A stretch of 50,290 nucleotides of DNA from assembly GCA_902489135.1 (NCBI GenBank), contig CABTYW010000004.1:1-50290 (forward strand), written 5' to 3'. The notes beneath the pieces are model-generated. The model had not been told where the DNA came from. It worked only from the letters and a program-made list of their open reading frames with translations, and made no database searches. How positions within the stretch are numbered: the stretch's first letter is position 1; each line of letters opens with the position of its first letter. Positions 25,076-33,212 of this stretch are shown here, one piece after another. Origin of the DNA: an uncultured Synergistaceae bacterium. GTDB taxonomy: Bacteria; Synergistota; Synergistia; Synergistales; Dethiosulfovibrionaceae. The position numbers and the translations under genes are program-made.

Positions 25076-25630
25076 GTGAAAACGCTGAAATTTTCCATAT
25101 TTGTTCTTCTGACAACAATACTCATGGCAGGTTCTGCCACTGCCCAGAACACCTTTGAGGTGCCTGTGCTTATTACGTCAGCTGGGCAAAGCATCGAAGC
25201 CGCTACCGTAAATTTTCACTTTGAAAAAGCCAACATCAGAGCCGTTCTGGAAAATCTCGCCCGACCCGCCAAGCTTCAAGGCATAAAAACGCTTGTTATC
25301 GTTCCCGGACACAGTTTGAAAGGCCTCGGCAGCGCCGGCATCGATGAAACGTCCGAACTGGCTCGCGTCAACGAACTAGTTGAGGCCGCCCATACTGCCG
25401 ACATCCCCATCATTTGCATCCACATTGGAGGCAAAGCCCGACGCGGGGCCACCTCTCAACCTTTTATCGAAGCGAGTATGAAATACGCGGCCACTTGCAT
25501 CGTTTACGCCCCGGGCGATGAAGATGGCTATTTCACCGATACCTGTGCAAAAAATGGTATGCCTCTGATCACTATGCCCAAGACCGCCTTCCTTGCCAAC
25601 AGCCTTAAGAAACTGTTCCCCAATCAGTAA
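25076..25630 (+). CDS. Exported DUF6305-like protein
   Basis: 184 aa from GTG 25076 with AAGGAGG. Signal peptide (LKFSIFVLLTTILMAGSATA), then a compact alpha/beta domain: FEVPVLITSAGQSIEAATV, KTLVIVPGHSLKGLGSAGID, ADIPIICIHIGGKARRG, and GMPLITMPKTAFLANSLKKL. I associate this pattern with DUF6305, seen mainly in Synergistota; no activity is known. The nucleotide-like VxGHSxKGLGxAG loop hints at ligand binding. It is 25 nt after the metallohydrolase gene, in the same cassette. Confidence 0.68.
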   Translation: MKTLKFSIFVLLTTILMAGSATAQNTFEVPVLITSAGQSIEAATVNFHFEKANIRAVLENLARPAKLQGIKTLVIVPGHSLKGLGSAGIDETSELARVNELVEAAHTADIPIICIHIGGKARRGATSQPFIEASMKYAATCIVYAPGDEDGYFTDTCAKNGMPLITMPKTAFLANSLKKLFPNQ

Positions 25631-25731
25631 CACGCCGCAAAAGCATGTGCAACAGGCACCGTCGCAACATGCGCCCAGCGCCTTCAGTTAAATCGTTAAA
25701 CGTCGTTCAATTTATGAAAGGAGAATGTTCT

Positions 25732-27198
25732 ATGTGTAAGAAGCTCATGAAGTTAAGCGTCGCTCTTGCTGTTATTTCTCTGGTTGCCAATGTGGCCGCA
25801 GCCTGCGACATGGTCGTCGTTACCCCCAAGGGCAGCGCCGATGGCAACATGATGTGGGCAAAAAACAGCAATCGTAACAACGAGGAATGCATGACTTTCA
25901 AGTTTCACCAAGGTGGCAACCATGCCACTGGCGAGACTGTCAAAGTCAGCCACTGCGAAATTCCACAAGCTCCTGTCACTTACTCCGTGATCGGCGCAGA
26001 ACCTTATTGGGGCTGGGGTGGCGAGATCGAAATAAATGAAAAAGGTGTCTGCTGCGGCAATGAACTTATTCTTACGAAAGACCCTGTTCATCATGAGGAA
26101 GAGGGCATGAATGGCCATGACCTGAATCGTCTTGCTGTCGAGCGCGGCGCCACAGCTTACGAAGCCATGCATGTCATTATCGACATGATCGAAAAGTACG
26201 GTCAGGGAGGCAATGCCAATCCTCCCAGTGCTTCCGATTTGTACGTGTACTGGAATTCCTTCCTGATTGTCGATCCCCATGAGGCGTGGGTGCTGGAGAC
26301 ATCAGACCGCCGCTGGATCGCCCGCAAGATTGCCCCTAATGAAGGCGTTTTCGCCCTCACCAATATGTGCTCCATCGGCTCTGTTTACGATGAGTGCAGC
26401 GAAGATCTGATTCAGCACGCCATCGACAAAGGCTGGCATGCAGAAGGAGACGAATTCAACTTCTTTAAAGTCTACAGTCAGCTCTCCCCTCGCCCCAACT
26501 TTGAGACGAAAGGTCGTCGTGCGTATGATATGCTTGCCCCCAAAATGGGCAAGATCGTGCCTTCTGACATCATGGAAGTTATGAGAGACAACAAACTGGC
26601 CGGTTCATTCCTTGAGTCACGCTTTGGTATGGCTAAGGTCACCCGTGCCCTTAGCGAACACATGATTGGCAACAGCGTTGCCGGCAGCGCCGTGGTTCAG
26701 ATGCGTACAAATCCCGAGATCCCCGAAGCGATGCGTACTTTGATCTGGGCCGCCATGGCCTCACCAGACTGCTCCGGTTATCGTCCGTTCTATTTTTGCG
26801 CCAAGGTTCCCGAAGAACTTTCCGTTGGCGAAAACATCTATGACATCAAATCCCCCTGGTGGTGCTTCGATATGCTCGATCGCATGGCTCGCACCAATGA
26901 AGATTGCTACTTTGATGTGCTTAAGGCTATCTGGATGCCTTACGAGAACCGGATGTTCAACGAGAACAAAATGATGGAAAAGCAGGCTATCAAACTGTTC
27001 AACGCGGGCAAAGACAAGGAAGCCAAGAGACTTATCAGCGACTTCGTTCAAGCCTATTGTGACAAGAGCTGGGACATCGCTAAGGGACTTCAGGGCGTAT
27101 TCAAAGAGCTCAATAAGGTCGTCCCCGGTCCAAAGGTTAATCTGATCGATCCCGAAGGCGTCAGCAACAAGAACGCCAAGGTTGTTCTGTTCCAATAA
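25732..27198 (+). CDS. Exported C69-family dipeptidase
   Basis: 488 aa from ATG 25732; AAAGGAG sits 7 nt upstream, so the earlier in-frame ATG at 25714 is not favoured. An Ntn-hydrolase: the nucleophile is expected to be C25 in AAACDMVVVTPKGSADG, exposed when the signal peptide (LMKLSVALAVISLVANVAA) is removed. MMWAKNSNRN, WGWGGEIEINEKGVCCGNE and VLETSDRRWIARKI are family traits. It cleaves dipeptides of broad sequence outside the inner membrane. It follows the DUF6305-like gene after 101 nt and may be part of the cassette or have its own promoter; a hairpin ends it. Confidence 0.88.
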   Translation: MCKKLMKLSVALAVISLVANVAAACDMVVVTPKGSADGNMMWAKNSNRNNEECMTFKFHQGGNHATGETVKVSHCEIPQAPVTYSVIGAEPYWGWGGEIEINEKGVCCGNELILTKDPVHHEEEGMNGHDLNRLAVERGATAYEAMHVIIDMIEKYGQGGNANPPSASDLYVYWNSFLIVDPHEAWVLETSDRRWIARKIAPNEGVFALTNMCSIGSVYDECSEDLIQHAIDKGWHAEGDEFNFFKVYSQLSPRPNFETKGRRAYDMLAPKMGKIVPSDIMEVMRDNKLAGSFLESRFGMAKVTRALSEHMIGNSVAGSAVVQMRTNPEIPEAMRTLIWAAMASPDCSGYRPFYFCAKVPEELSVGENIYDIKSPWWCFDMLDRMARTNEDCYFDVLKAIWMPYENRMFNENKMMEKQAIKLFNAGKDKEAKRLISDFVQAYCDKSWDIAKGLQGVFKELNKVVPGPKVNLIDPEGVSNKNAKVVLFQ

Positions 27199-27325
27199 CA
27201 TCCAAACGTTACACTGATTCTTGAAGGGCGCCATCAAGGACAGCGGTAAGGCGATTTCCTCTCGCGCTCCGCGCTTCTTCGCAATAAAATCATTACTGCT
27301 GCCTGCCTATGGACAGACTTCTGAA

Positions 27326-27369
27326 AAAATGTCGCCCGTCGGGGAAATTTCCTCGACGGGCGACATTTT
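27326..27369 (+). terminator. Terminator of the C69 dipeptidase gene
   Basis: 27326-27341 pairs perfectly with 27354-27369 (16 bp), the inner loop GGAAATTTCC being itself self-complementary; the 3' arm ends in four T. It resembles the hairpin beside iadA at 35584-35620 in sequence (AAATGTCGCC-CG) and position. Confidence 0.8.
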
Positions 27370-27394
27370 GTAAAGAATTTGCATAGGTCAATTA

Positions 27395-27632
27395 ACTATT
27401 CAAAAGTGTTTTCGGCCAACACGCGCTCTGGCGACAAGCGTCTGAAGGGTGCGGTCTTTGTCCATGATGTCGACGTCGCAGCCTTTTTCAAGGCGGCTTT
27501 TGCCCGGAAGCTTGAGCCACTTGGCGAGATTAGTGCTGGCACAGGCGAAGATGCTTTCCAGCGGAGCGTCGCTTACGCTCAGGCCCGAAAAATTTTCTGC
27601 CGCGTCAAAACGCAGTTATACTGTCGTTGCTG
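27395..27632 (-). pseudogene. iadA: Decayed 3'-end fragment of an iadA copy
   Basis: Reads in the same orientation as the intact iadA at 35647-36786 and matches its last part. Over 27430-27571, opposite 35707-35854, I count six substitutions and one 6-bp deletion; before that TTAACTATTC/AAAAGTG aligns with TTACTGTTCGAAGGTG around the iadA stop, and after it a deletion of about 50 bp leads into GAAAAATTTTCTGCCGCGTC matching GCAAAATTTCCTGCGGCGTC. Nothing of the remaining two-thirds of the gene is present. It cannot code for an enzyme. Confidence 0.88.
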
Positions 27633-27731
27633 TAAATATTCGACAACTTTGCGGCTGAGATGATTCCAGCGTTCCCCAAGGACACGATTTAGATCTATGC
27701 GAAAGCTCAAGGTGCTTTGCCTCTAAAATTA

Positions 27732-28436
27732 TTACTTACTTCCTTTAAGGTCTTCATAAAGAGTGTCCGTCCATGCCGCGTCAATATGCTTGAGCATCGC
27801 GGCCCGCGCAGCCTCTGGACGATGCTCCTTCACCATTTCGTAAATTTCACTGTGCTCCTGGCTGTACGTCGTGAGAATCTCTTTGGGCAGCAGTCCGTAT
27901 TTTTTCCGCAGTAAATTTAATTCGGTTTTAACTGAGGTGAAAATCTCGGACAGAAGCTGATTGCCGGCAATATCCATCAGCATTCTGTGAAAATTCTGAT
28001 GCGCTACCGTAATGTCCGCCCCCGGCGGCGGCTCAAGCGCATCATGCAGCTGCTTAATCTGCTCGGGCGTGGCGCGCTTCGCCGCCAAATAGGCCACGTG
28101 CCCTTCCAGCAAATCGCGCATTTCCTTCAGTTCCCACAAAGAATTGCTGCCAAAGGCAGTCGAAGCCAACTGCGGTCCCTCAATATTCTGCAATGCATTC
28201 TCAGTTACGAAGGTGCCGCTGCCAGGGTAGGCTTTGACAATGTTCGCCAGCGCCATGGCTTTCAAAACTTCTCGGATACAGTTACGGCTCACCTGAAACT
28301 GCTGAGCCAGAACCATTTCGCCCGGCAGCCGTTCGCCAGGTTTCCACTGTCCGCTTTTTATTCCGGCAATCAGCTGAGCAAGAACATTGTCATGCAGAGA
28401 CGTCCGATTAGCTGGCTTTATCATGCCATTCGTCAC
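27732..28436 (-). CDS. FadR-type GntR transcriptional regulator
   Basis: 234 aa; GTG 28436 with AGGA 4 nt upstream is used, ATG 28424 is possible. N-terminal winged helix (about 12-75: LIAGIKSGQWKPGERLPGEMVLAQQFQVSRNCIREVLKAM, split by the usual GSGTFV wing) and a C-terminal FCD ligand domain (about 95-220; LWELKEMRDLLEGHVAYLAAKR, NFHRMLMDIAGN, EHSEIYEMVKEH). FCD domains bind carboxylic or amino acids, usually with a metal. It is divergent from the TRAP-grd genes and is the obvious local regulator, probably a repressor released by the substrate. Confidence 0.9.
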   Translation of the reverse strand: MTNGMIKPANRTSLHDNVLAQLIAGIKSGQWKPGERLPGEMVLAQQFQVSRNCIREVLKAMALANIVKAYPGSGTFVTENALQNIEGPQLASTAFGSNSLWELKEMRDLLEGHVAYLAAKRATPEQIKQLHDALEPPPGADITVAHQNFHRMLMDIAGNQLLSEIFTSVKTELNLLRKKYGLLPKEILTTYSQEHSEIYEMVKEHRPEAARAAMLKHIDAAWTDTLYEDLKGSK

Positions 28437-28755
28437 TCTTTCCTGATTGATTATTTGTATTATTTTTGATTATAACATTCTTCTCATGACACTCCAAATA
28501 TTTAATACTGAAAATCAAATAAAATGGCATCTTATTGCTCGAAATAAAATTCTGAAATAATGCAGGAACTTTTTTAAATAATATTTTGTTAGCCTATAAC
28601 ATACTTCCAAATAATTCATGGATTATTCATGATTTATTGTGCTTACAAACCAATATAATTAGATGTTTATCTGCTATTTCGTCTAGTCAATACTATAGAA
28701 TGAATAAAAAATCAATGTATTATATTTTATAATAATAAACATTCCTATTAAGCGA

Positions 28756-28784
28756 TTGACTTCTTTTTAGCTAAATGATAGTGT
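28756..28784 (+). promoter_or_regulatory. Candidate promoter of the TRAP-grd operon
   Basis: TTGACT (28756-28761), 17-bp spacer, TAGTGT (28779-28784), about 100 nt before the dctQ start. Confidence 0.5.
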
Positions 28785-28791
28785 TCTATTG

Positions 28792-28805
28792 TTGAACATG
28801 TTCAA
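28792..28805. promoter_or_regulatory. Candidate GntR operator
   Basis: TTGAACATGTTCAA is a perfect 14-bp palindrome beginning 7 bp after the proposed -10, in the place where a bound FadR-type dimer would block initiation. Flanks CTATTG and TAG extend the symmetry partly. Confidence 0.5.
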
Positions 28806-28886
28806 TAGCTTATTCGCTTAGCGTATGGGTTTTTAATAGCATTATTGCTATAAGAATAAAAATCTAAGCTTATTAGAGGTGCTGAC

Positions 28887-29417
28887 ATGAAGGGTTTAGA
28901 AACACATGGGGCATTAAGACACGCTGCCGATAAACTGCAGGACGTTCTTCTCGTCCTGCTGATAACGATCGTGGCTTCGCTTGTGTTCATTCAAGTCGTC
29001 CTGCGTTACATTTTCCACGCGCCGCTGATGGGCATTGAAGAGCTGCTGCTGTTTCCGACAACATGGCTTTTTATGATTGGCGCTGTCAAGGCATCGTCCG
29101 AAAAAACTCAAATCGTCGCCCGAGTGCTGGAGGTTTTTCTGAAGACGCCTCGTTCCATAAGCGCTGTCCGTGCTGTCGCATCGTTCTTTACCTGCTCTGT
29201 GCTTATCTGGCTGGCTCGTTGGGGATATGACTACTTTAAATATCTGATTCGTATGGAGAAAGAGAGTCCTACGCTCTATCTACCGACGATTTGGTATGAA
29301 GGGCTTGTTTTTGTCGCGCTCATTCTCATGTTTGCCTATTCCGTTGTCGAAATGTGCGAGCATATTGGTCATTTAAGGCATGGCACTGTAGCCAGTCTGC
29401 GTCAGGAGGGTGAGTAA
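28887..29417 (+). CDS. dctQ: TRAP transporter small permease DctQ
   Basis: 176 aa, ATG with AGAGGTG upstream. Four hydrophobic spans; the first carries VLLVLLITIVASLVFIQVVLRYIF, followed by GIEELLLFPTTWLFMIGAV, the usual pattern of the small subunit (F-Q-V-x-x-R-Y and the E-E-x-x-x-F/Y segment). It works with DctM in the inner membrane, driven by a sodium or proton gradient. It is the first gene of the operon, 2 nt before dctM. Confidence 0.92.
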   Translation: MKGLETHGALRHAADKLQDVLLVLLITIVASLVFIQVVLRYIFHAPLMGIEELLLFPTTWLFMIGAVKASSEKTQIVARVLEVFLKTPRSISAVRAVASFFTCSVLIWLARWGYDYFKYLIRMEKESPTLYLPTIWYEGLVFVALILMFAYSVVEMCEHIGHLRHGTVASLRQEGE

Positions 29418-29419
29418 TT

Positions 29420-30730
29420 ATGGTCAGTCTTGCTCTGGCGTCGCTGGGAGTTCTCGTCTTTCTGCTGACTTTCGGCGTGCCGCTCCCGTTTTGCTTTGGC
29501 GGGGCGCTGGCTTATATGAGCATTGTCGGCGGCGTCTCCATGAAGGGAATGCTCATGTGGGGACTGCAGCAGATTCTCAGCCCAACACTGCTTTGCGTGC
29601 CATTGTTTATCTTCGCCGGCGGTCTTATGGGAATCAGCGGTATTGCCAAGTATCTGCTTGATTTTGTCGACGGTTTCGTAGGACGCAAGAAAGGCGGATT
29701 GGGCGTGGTGGCAACGGTCACCTGCGCAATCATCGGGGCCATTTCCGGCAGCGGTTTTACCGGTGTGGCAGCAACAGGGCCTCTCCTGATCCCCAGAATG
29801 GTGGAACGCGGTTATCCGCGCGGCTATGCGACCGCTCTGATTACCGATTCGTCCATTCTTGGTCTGTTAATTCCGCCAAGCGTGATTATGATCGTTTTCG
29901 GCTGGGTCACGGAGACGTCAATTTTGGCTTGTTTCCTTTCCACGGTCATTCCCGGATTGCTGGTAACTTTGCTGTTCTCGATCATTAATCTAGTTTGGTC
30001 GCGTCGCTTCCCTCTAGTGCTCGAACCAAAGACCAGCAAATCTGAGCACCGCAAGGAAATCATGCGCCGCGGGTGGAAGGCCTTGCCCGCCTTGATGATG
30101 CCAGTCATCATCCTTGGTGGAATTTACGGCGGTGTGATGACGCCAACCGAAGCTGCATCCGCTGCCATTATCTACTCAATTCCCGTCGGCATTTGGGTCT
30201 ACGGCGGCCTCAAAGGTAGGGATTATTTCCGCATCGCCAAGGATTCCGCCGTCTCCGTCGGTTCGATCATGCTGATGATCATGTGCAGCATGATGCTGAG
30301 CCAAACGTATGTCATGCTTCAGATTCCCCAAAGTATCGTCAAAACGGTTTTCGGCATCACGCAAAACAAGACGCTTCTTTTGATTCTGATTAATTTGCTG
30401 CTTCTGTTTGTGGGTATGATCGTTAATGATTTGACTGGAGTCATTCTTGTGGCACCGCTGCTTCTTCCGTTGGTAAAAGCCATCGGCATCGATCCCATTC
30501 ACTTCGCCGCGATTATGGGAGTGAACCTGGCGATCGGCGGCGTCACTCCGCCCTACGCAAGCATTCTCTACTTGGGCATGCGCGTCGGCAACGTTGAATT
30601 CACCGAGATCCTTGGCCCCGCTATGATATTTGTACTTCTAGGCTACCTCCCGGTCATGATCATAACGTCGTTCTGGCCCACGCTGTCCCTATGGCTCCCC
30701 AGTCTGCTGGGGTATGTTGTTCTCCCTTAA
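29420..30730 (+). CDS. dctM: TRAP transporter large permease DctM
   Basis: 436 aa, about 12 membrane spans. Family marks: FGVPLPFCFGGALAYMS at the N-terminus, ISGSGFTGVAATGPLLIPRM and STAATSILGLLIPPS-like stretch (DSSILGLLIPPSVIMIVFG), TPTEAASAAIIYSI in the middle, and MIVNDLTGVILVAPLLLPL with GVNLAIGGVTPPYASILYLG near the end. It forms the channel for the ligand delivered by DctP. Complete and in frame. Confidence 0.93.
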   Translation: MVSLALASLGVLVFLLTFGVPLPFCFGGALAYMSIVGGVSMKGMLMWGLQQILSPTLLCVPLFIFAGGLMGISGIAKYLLDFVDGFVGRKKGGLGVVATVTCAIIGAISGSGFTGVAATGPLLIPRMVERGYPRGYATALITDSSILGLLIPPSVIMIVFGWVTETSILACFLSTVIPGLLVTLLFSIINLVWSRRFPLVLEPKTSKSEHRKEIMRRGWKALPALMMPVIILGGIYGGVMTPTEAASAAIIYSIPVGIWVYGGLKGRDYFRIAKDSAVSVGSIMLMIMCSMMLSQTYVMLQIPQSIVKTVFGITQNKTLLLILINLLLLFVGMIVNDLTGVILVAPLLLPLVKAIGIDPIHFAAIMGVNLAIGGVTPPYASILYLGMRVGNVEFTEILGPAMIFVLLGYLPVMIITSFWPTLSLWLPSLLGYVVLP

Positions 30731-30793
30731 GGTTCTGTTGCCAAAGGCAATAAGATTGATTTGATGTTCTAAATTATTCAGGAGGCGATGGTT

Positions 30794-31789
30794 ATGAAGA
30801 AGTTTGGTATTGTCGTACTTGCCGCACTGTTCTGCTGTTCCAGCGTCTGCGCCGCGGAAAAGACCTATACGTGGAAGATTTCTACGATTCGCCCGGCCGG
30901 CACCGCCATTGACAATGATGTGAAAGCTTTCATCGAAGAAATCAAAAACAAGTCCAACGGCCGAATCAACATCGAGATTTACCCCAACGCTCAGCTCGGC
31001 GACTACACAGTGGTGCAGGAGCGTATCAGCGTCGGTTCCGTAGAGATGGCCGTGCAGTCCATCAGCACGTCGGTGGACCGTCAGTTACAGATGGTCAACC
31101 TGCCCTATCTCGTCAAAGACTGGAACGGCATCCGCAAGAATTTCCGCACCGGTTCGCCCTTTATGAACTGGCTTGCAGGACGTCTTGCCAAACAAGACAT
31201 CAAGCTCTTAGCTATGTGGCCCTCTTATTTCGGCGGTGTTGCGCTCGCCAAAGAACCGCCCAGTCCCGGCGATCCTTCCGTAAACAAAAACTTGAAGGTT
31301 CGTGTCATGCCTCAGAAGTCCTACGAACTGCTCGGCGAATCTCAAGGCTACATGGCTACACCTTTGCCCTTGGCTGAAACCTTCACAGCTTTGCAGACTG
31401 GCATTGTCGACGGCATTTTTGGGGCCGGCGCCGAAGGCTATTATACCAATTACCGTGATCTGATAAAGTTCTATATTCCTTCCAATACCCATGTGGAAGC
31501 GTGGCCTATGATTATGAACATGGAGCTGTGGGAGTCTCTTTCCGACGGAGACAAGAAGATCATCGCCGAGGCCGCCAAGCACCTCGAAGATCATCGCATG
31601 GAAGTCGGCGAAGCGGATACCGCGTACAACGAAAAACGTCTTGAGGACTACGGTGCGAAGATCATCCGCCTTACTCCGGAGCAGCTGACCGCATGCGCCG
31701 AGGCCGCCCGCAAAGTTATTTTCCCCGCGATTCGCGAAGCCATTGGTCCCAAAAATTTTGACGCCGTCGTCAATATGATCGAAGAGTAA
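30794..31789 (+). CDS. dctP: TRAP transporter substrate-binding protein DctP
   Basis: 331 aa from ATG 30794, which has GGAGG at 8 nt; ATG 30788 is too close. Signal peptide (KKFGIVVLAALFCCSSVCA). The DctP fold shows IRPAGTAIDNDVKAFIEEI, GRINIEIYPNAQLGDYTVVQERI, and a ligand arginine expected in KNLKVRVMPQKSYELLG. EAWPMIMNMELWESL follows. The ligand is unknown; the genes after it suggest a glycine derivative such as sarcosine, betaine or another N-substituted amino acid. A terminator separates it from grdE. Confidence 0.92.
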   Translation: MKKFGIVVLAALFCCSSVCAAEKTYTWKISTIRPAGTAIDNDVKAFIEEIKNKSNGRINIEIYPNAQLGDYTVVQERISVGSVEMAVQSISTSVDRQLQMVNLPYLVKDWNGIRKNFRTGSPFMNWLAGRLAKQDIKLLAMWPSYFGGVALAKEPPSPGDPSVNKNLKVRVMPQKSYELLGESQGYMATPLPLAETFTALQTGIVDGIFGAGAEGYYTNYRDLIKFYIPSNTHVEAWPMIMNMELWESLSDGDKKIIAEAAKHLEDHRMEVGEADTAYNEKRLEDYGAKIIRLTPEQLTACAEAARKVIFPAIREAIGPKNFDAVVNMIEE

Positions 31790-31801
31790 TCTGTCTGCCT
31801 T

Positions 31802-31834
31802 ATGGAAAAGAGTTATTCTCTTTTCCATTTTTTT
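31802..31834 (+). terminator. Intercistronic terminator between dctP and grdE
   Basis: ATGGAAAAGAG (31802-31812) pairs perfectly with CTCTTTTCCAT (31818-31828) with a 5-nt loop and seven T. It can limit read-through into grdE. Confidence 0.88.
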
Positions 31835-31907
31835 CCAATCTCAAACTTGTTCAACAGCTTACATTTCCAGCATAACATTTCAATCGATCTGTGGAGGTGC
31901 AGGAGTT

Positions 31908-33200
31908 ATGGAACTCTTTCATTTAAGAAGGATCAAGATCACCGATATCATACTGTCAAATCGAAACGCCGTAGAAAAGGGCACTCTTTATATCAATGAA
32001 GCCGAATTGAGAACGATGCTGCTTGAGGACCGCCATCTAAAAGACGTAAAAATTGAAATAGCGCGTTCTGGCGAAAGCGTTCGCATTGTTCCCGTAAAAG
32101 ACATTCTCGAACCTCGATCGCGCCTGAACGACGACGAGGAATCCTTTATCGGCACCATCACCGACGCCAACTACCAAGCTGGAACCGGCACATCGATCGT
32201 GATGGACGGCGTATGTGTCGTTACATCGGGCAATATGGTCAATTTCCAGGAGGGGCTGATTGATATGAGCGGCCCCGGCGCGGAATTTAATCTCTTTTCA
32301 AAAAAATGCAATCTCGTCTTGGTCATGGAGCCCGCCGAAGGCATCACCAAGCCAGATCACGAACGCGCCGTCCGTCTCGCCGGCGTTCGTGCCGCCCGCT
32401 ACATCGGCAACGTCGGCCGCGGCATAAAGGAGTTCAAGGATGTGACCTACCCAATATATACGCTGGAAGAGCGCTTTGAAAAGTTCGCCAAGCTGCCCAA
32501 GGTCGTCTACGTCTGCCAGGCTATCGCCGAAGGTCTACTCCACGACAATTATTTCTACGGCGTGAATGCTCAGGGCTGCCTGCCCATGCTCTGCAATCCC
32601 ACCGAGCTTATGGACGGCGCGGTTATCAGCGGCAACTGCGCCGCGCCCTGCCACAAGCACACAACCTATCACCACCAGAACAATCCGATCATTGAGGATC
32701 TGCTCGATGAAGACGGCAAGACGATCAATTTGGTGGGTGTCATTGTCGCACCGGTGAAGACGGCTTTCGCCGAAAAAGAGCGTATCGCACGTCAAATTCT
32801 CAAAACCGCCCAGATGCTTGGAGCTACGGCGGCCATCGTCAGCGAAGATGGCGGCGGCAATCCGGAGGCGGATCTGATGATGGCAGCTCGCTACTTTGAA
32901 AAAGTCGGCATCAAAACCGTGCTTGTCACCGACGAATACGCCGGTTCCGACGGAGCCTCCGCGGGACTTGCCGACATCACTCCCGAAGCTGACGCAGTGG
33001 TTACCAACGGAAACGGCAATCAGCGCGTCATCCTCCCGCCCATGGATAGAGTCATCGGTGTGATTGACGCGGTTGAGCATATCACCGGCGGTCACGTAGG
33101 CAGTTTGCGTCCTGACGGTTCTATTGACATGGAAATCGCCGGCATCATGGGTTCGACAAACGAACTCGGTATTGAAAATCTCAAGACTGTGGCCATCTAG
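31908..33200 (+). CDS. grdE: Glycine/sarcosine/betaine-type reductase component B, alpha/beta proprotein GrdE
   Basis: 430 aa, GGAGGTGCAGGAG before the ATG. In the family this precursor is cut between Asn and Cys, the Cys becoming a pyruvoyl group that forms a Schiff base with the amine substrate. The site is visible as N243-C244 in VISGNCAAPCHKHTTY. The N-terminal part has SGNMVNFQEGLIDMSGPGAE and the middle RAARYIGNVGRGIKEF, both GrdE traits; the C-terminal chain has EDGGGNPEADLMMAAR. It forms component B with the next gene's selenoprotein. Substrate (glycine, sarcosine or betaine; the last two types are called GrdG and GrdI) cannot be told from sequence alone. Confidence 0.92.
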   Translation: MELFHLRRIKITDIILSNRNAVEKGTLYINEAELRTMLLEDRHLKDVKIEIARSGESVRIVPVKDILEPRSRLNDDEESFIGTITDANYQAGTGTSIVMDGVCVVTSGNMVNFQEGLIDMSGPGAEFNLFSKKCNLVLVMEPAEGITKPDHERAVRLAGVRAARYIGNVGRGIKEFKDVTYPIYTLEERFEKFAKLPKVVYVCQAIAEGLLHDNYFYGVNAQGCLPMLCNPTELMDGAVISGNCAAPCHKHTTYHHQNNPIIEDLLDEDGKTINLVGVIVAPVKTAFAEKERIARQILKTAQMLGATAAIVSEDGGGNPEADLMMAARYFEKVGIKTVLVTDEYAGSDGASAGLADITPEADAVVTNGNGNQRVILPPMDRVIGVIDAVEHITGGHVGSLRPDGSIDMEIAGIMGSTNELGIENLKTVAI

Positions 33201-33212
33201 GAGGATGAGAAG

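Larger units (their letters stand above)
27199..27731. other. Intergenic region carrying a terminator and an iadA remnant
   Basis: Between the C69 dipeptidase and the gntR stop. It holds the hairpin at 27326-27369 and a decayed copy of the 3' end of iadA (about 27395-27632). Both have counterparts at 35584-35620 and 35647-35950. Confidence 0.75.
28437..28886. promoter_or_regulatory. AT-rich divergent control region gntR / TRAP-grd
   Basis: 450 bp that is much richer in A+T than the surrounding genes, with no coding frame. It must hold the promoters of gntR and dctQ. Repeated motifs such as ATTCATG (near 28612 and 28627) are visible but not interpretable. The best-defined element is the promoter-palindrome pair at 28756-28805. 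Confidence 0.65.
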
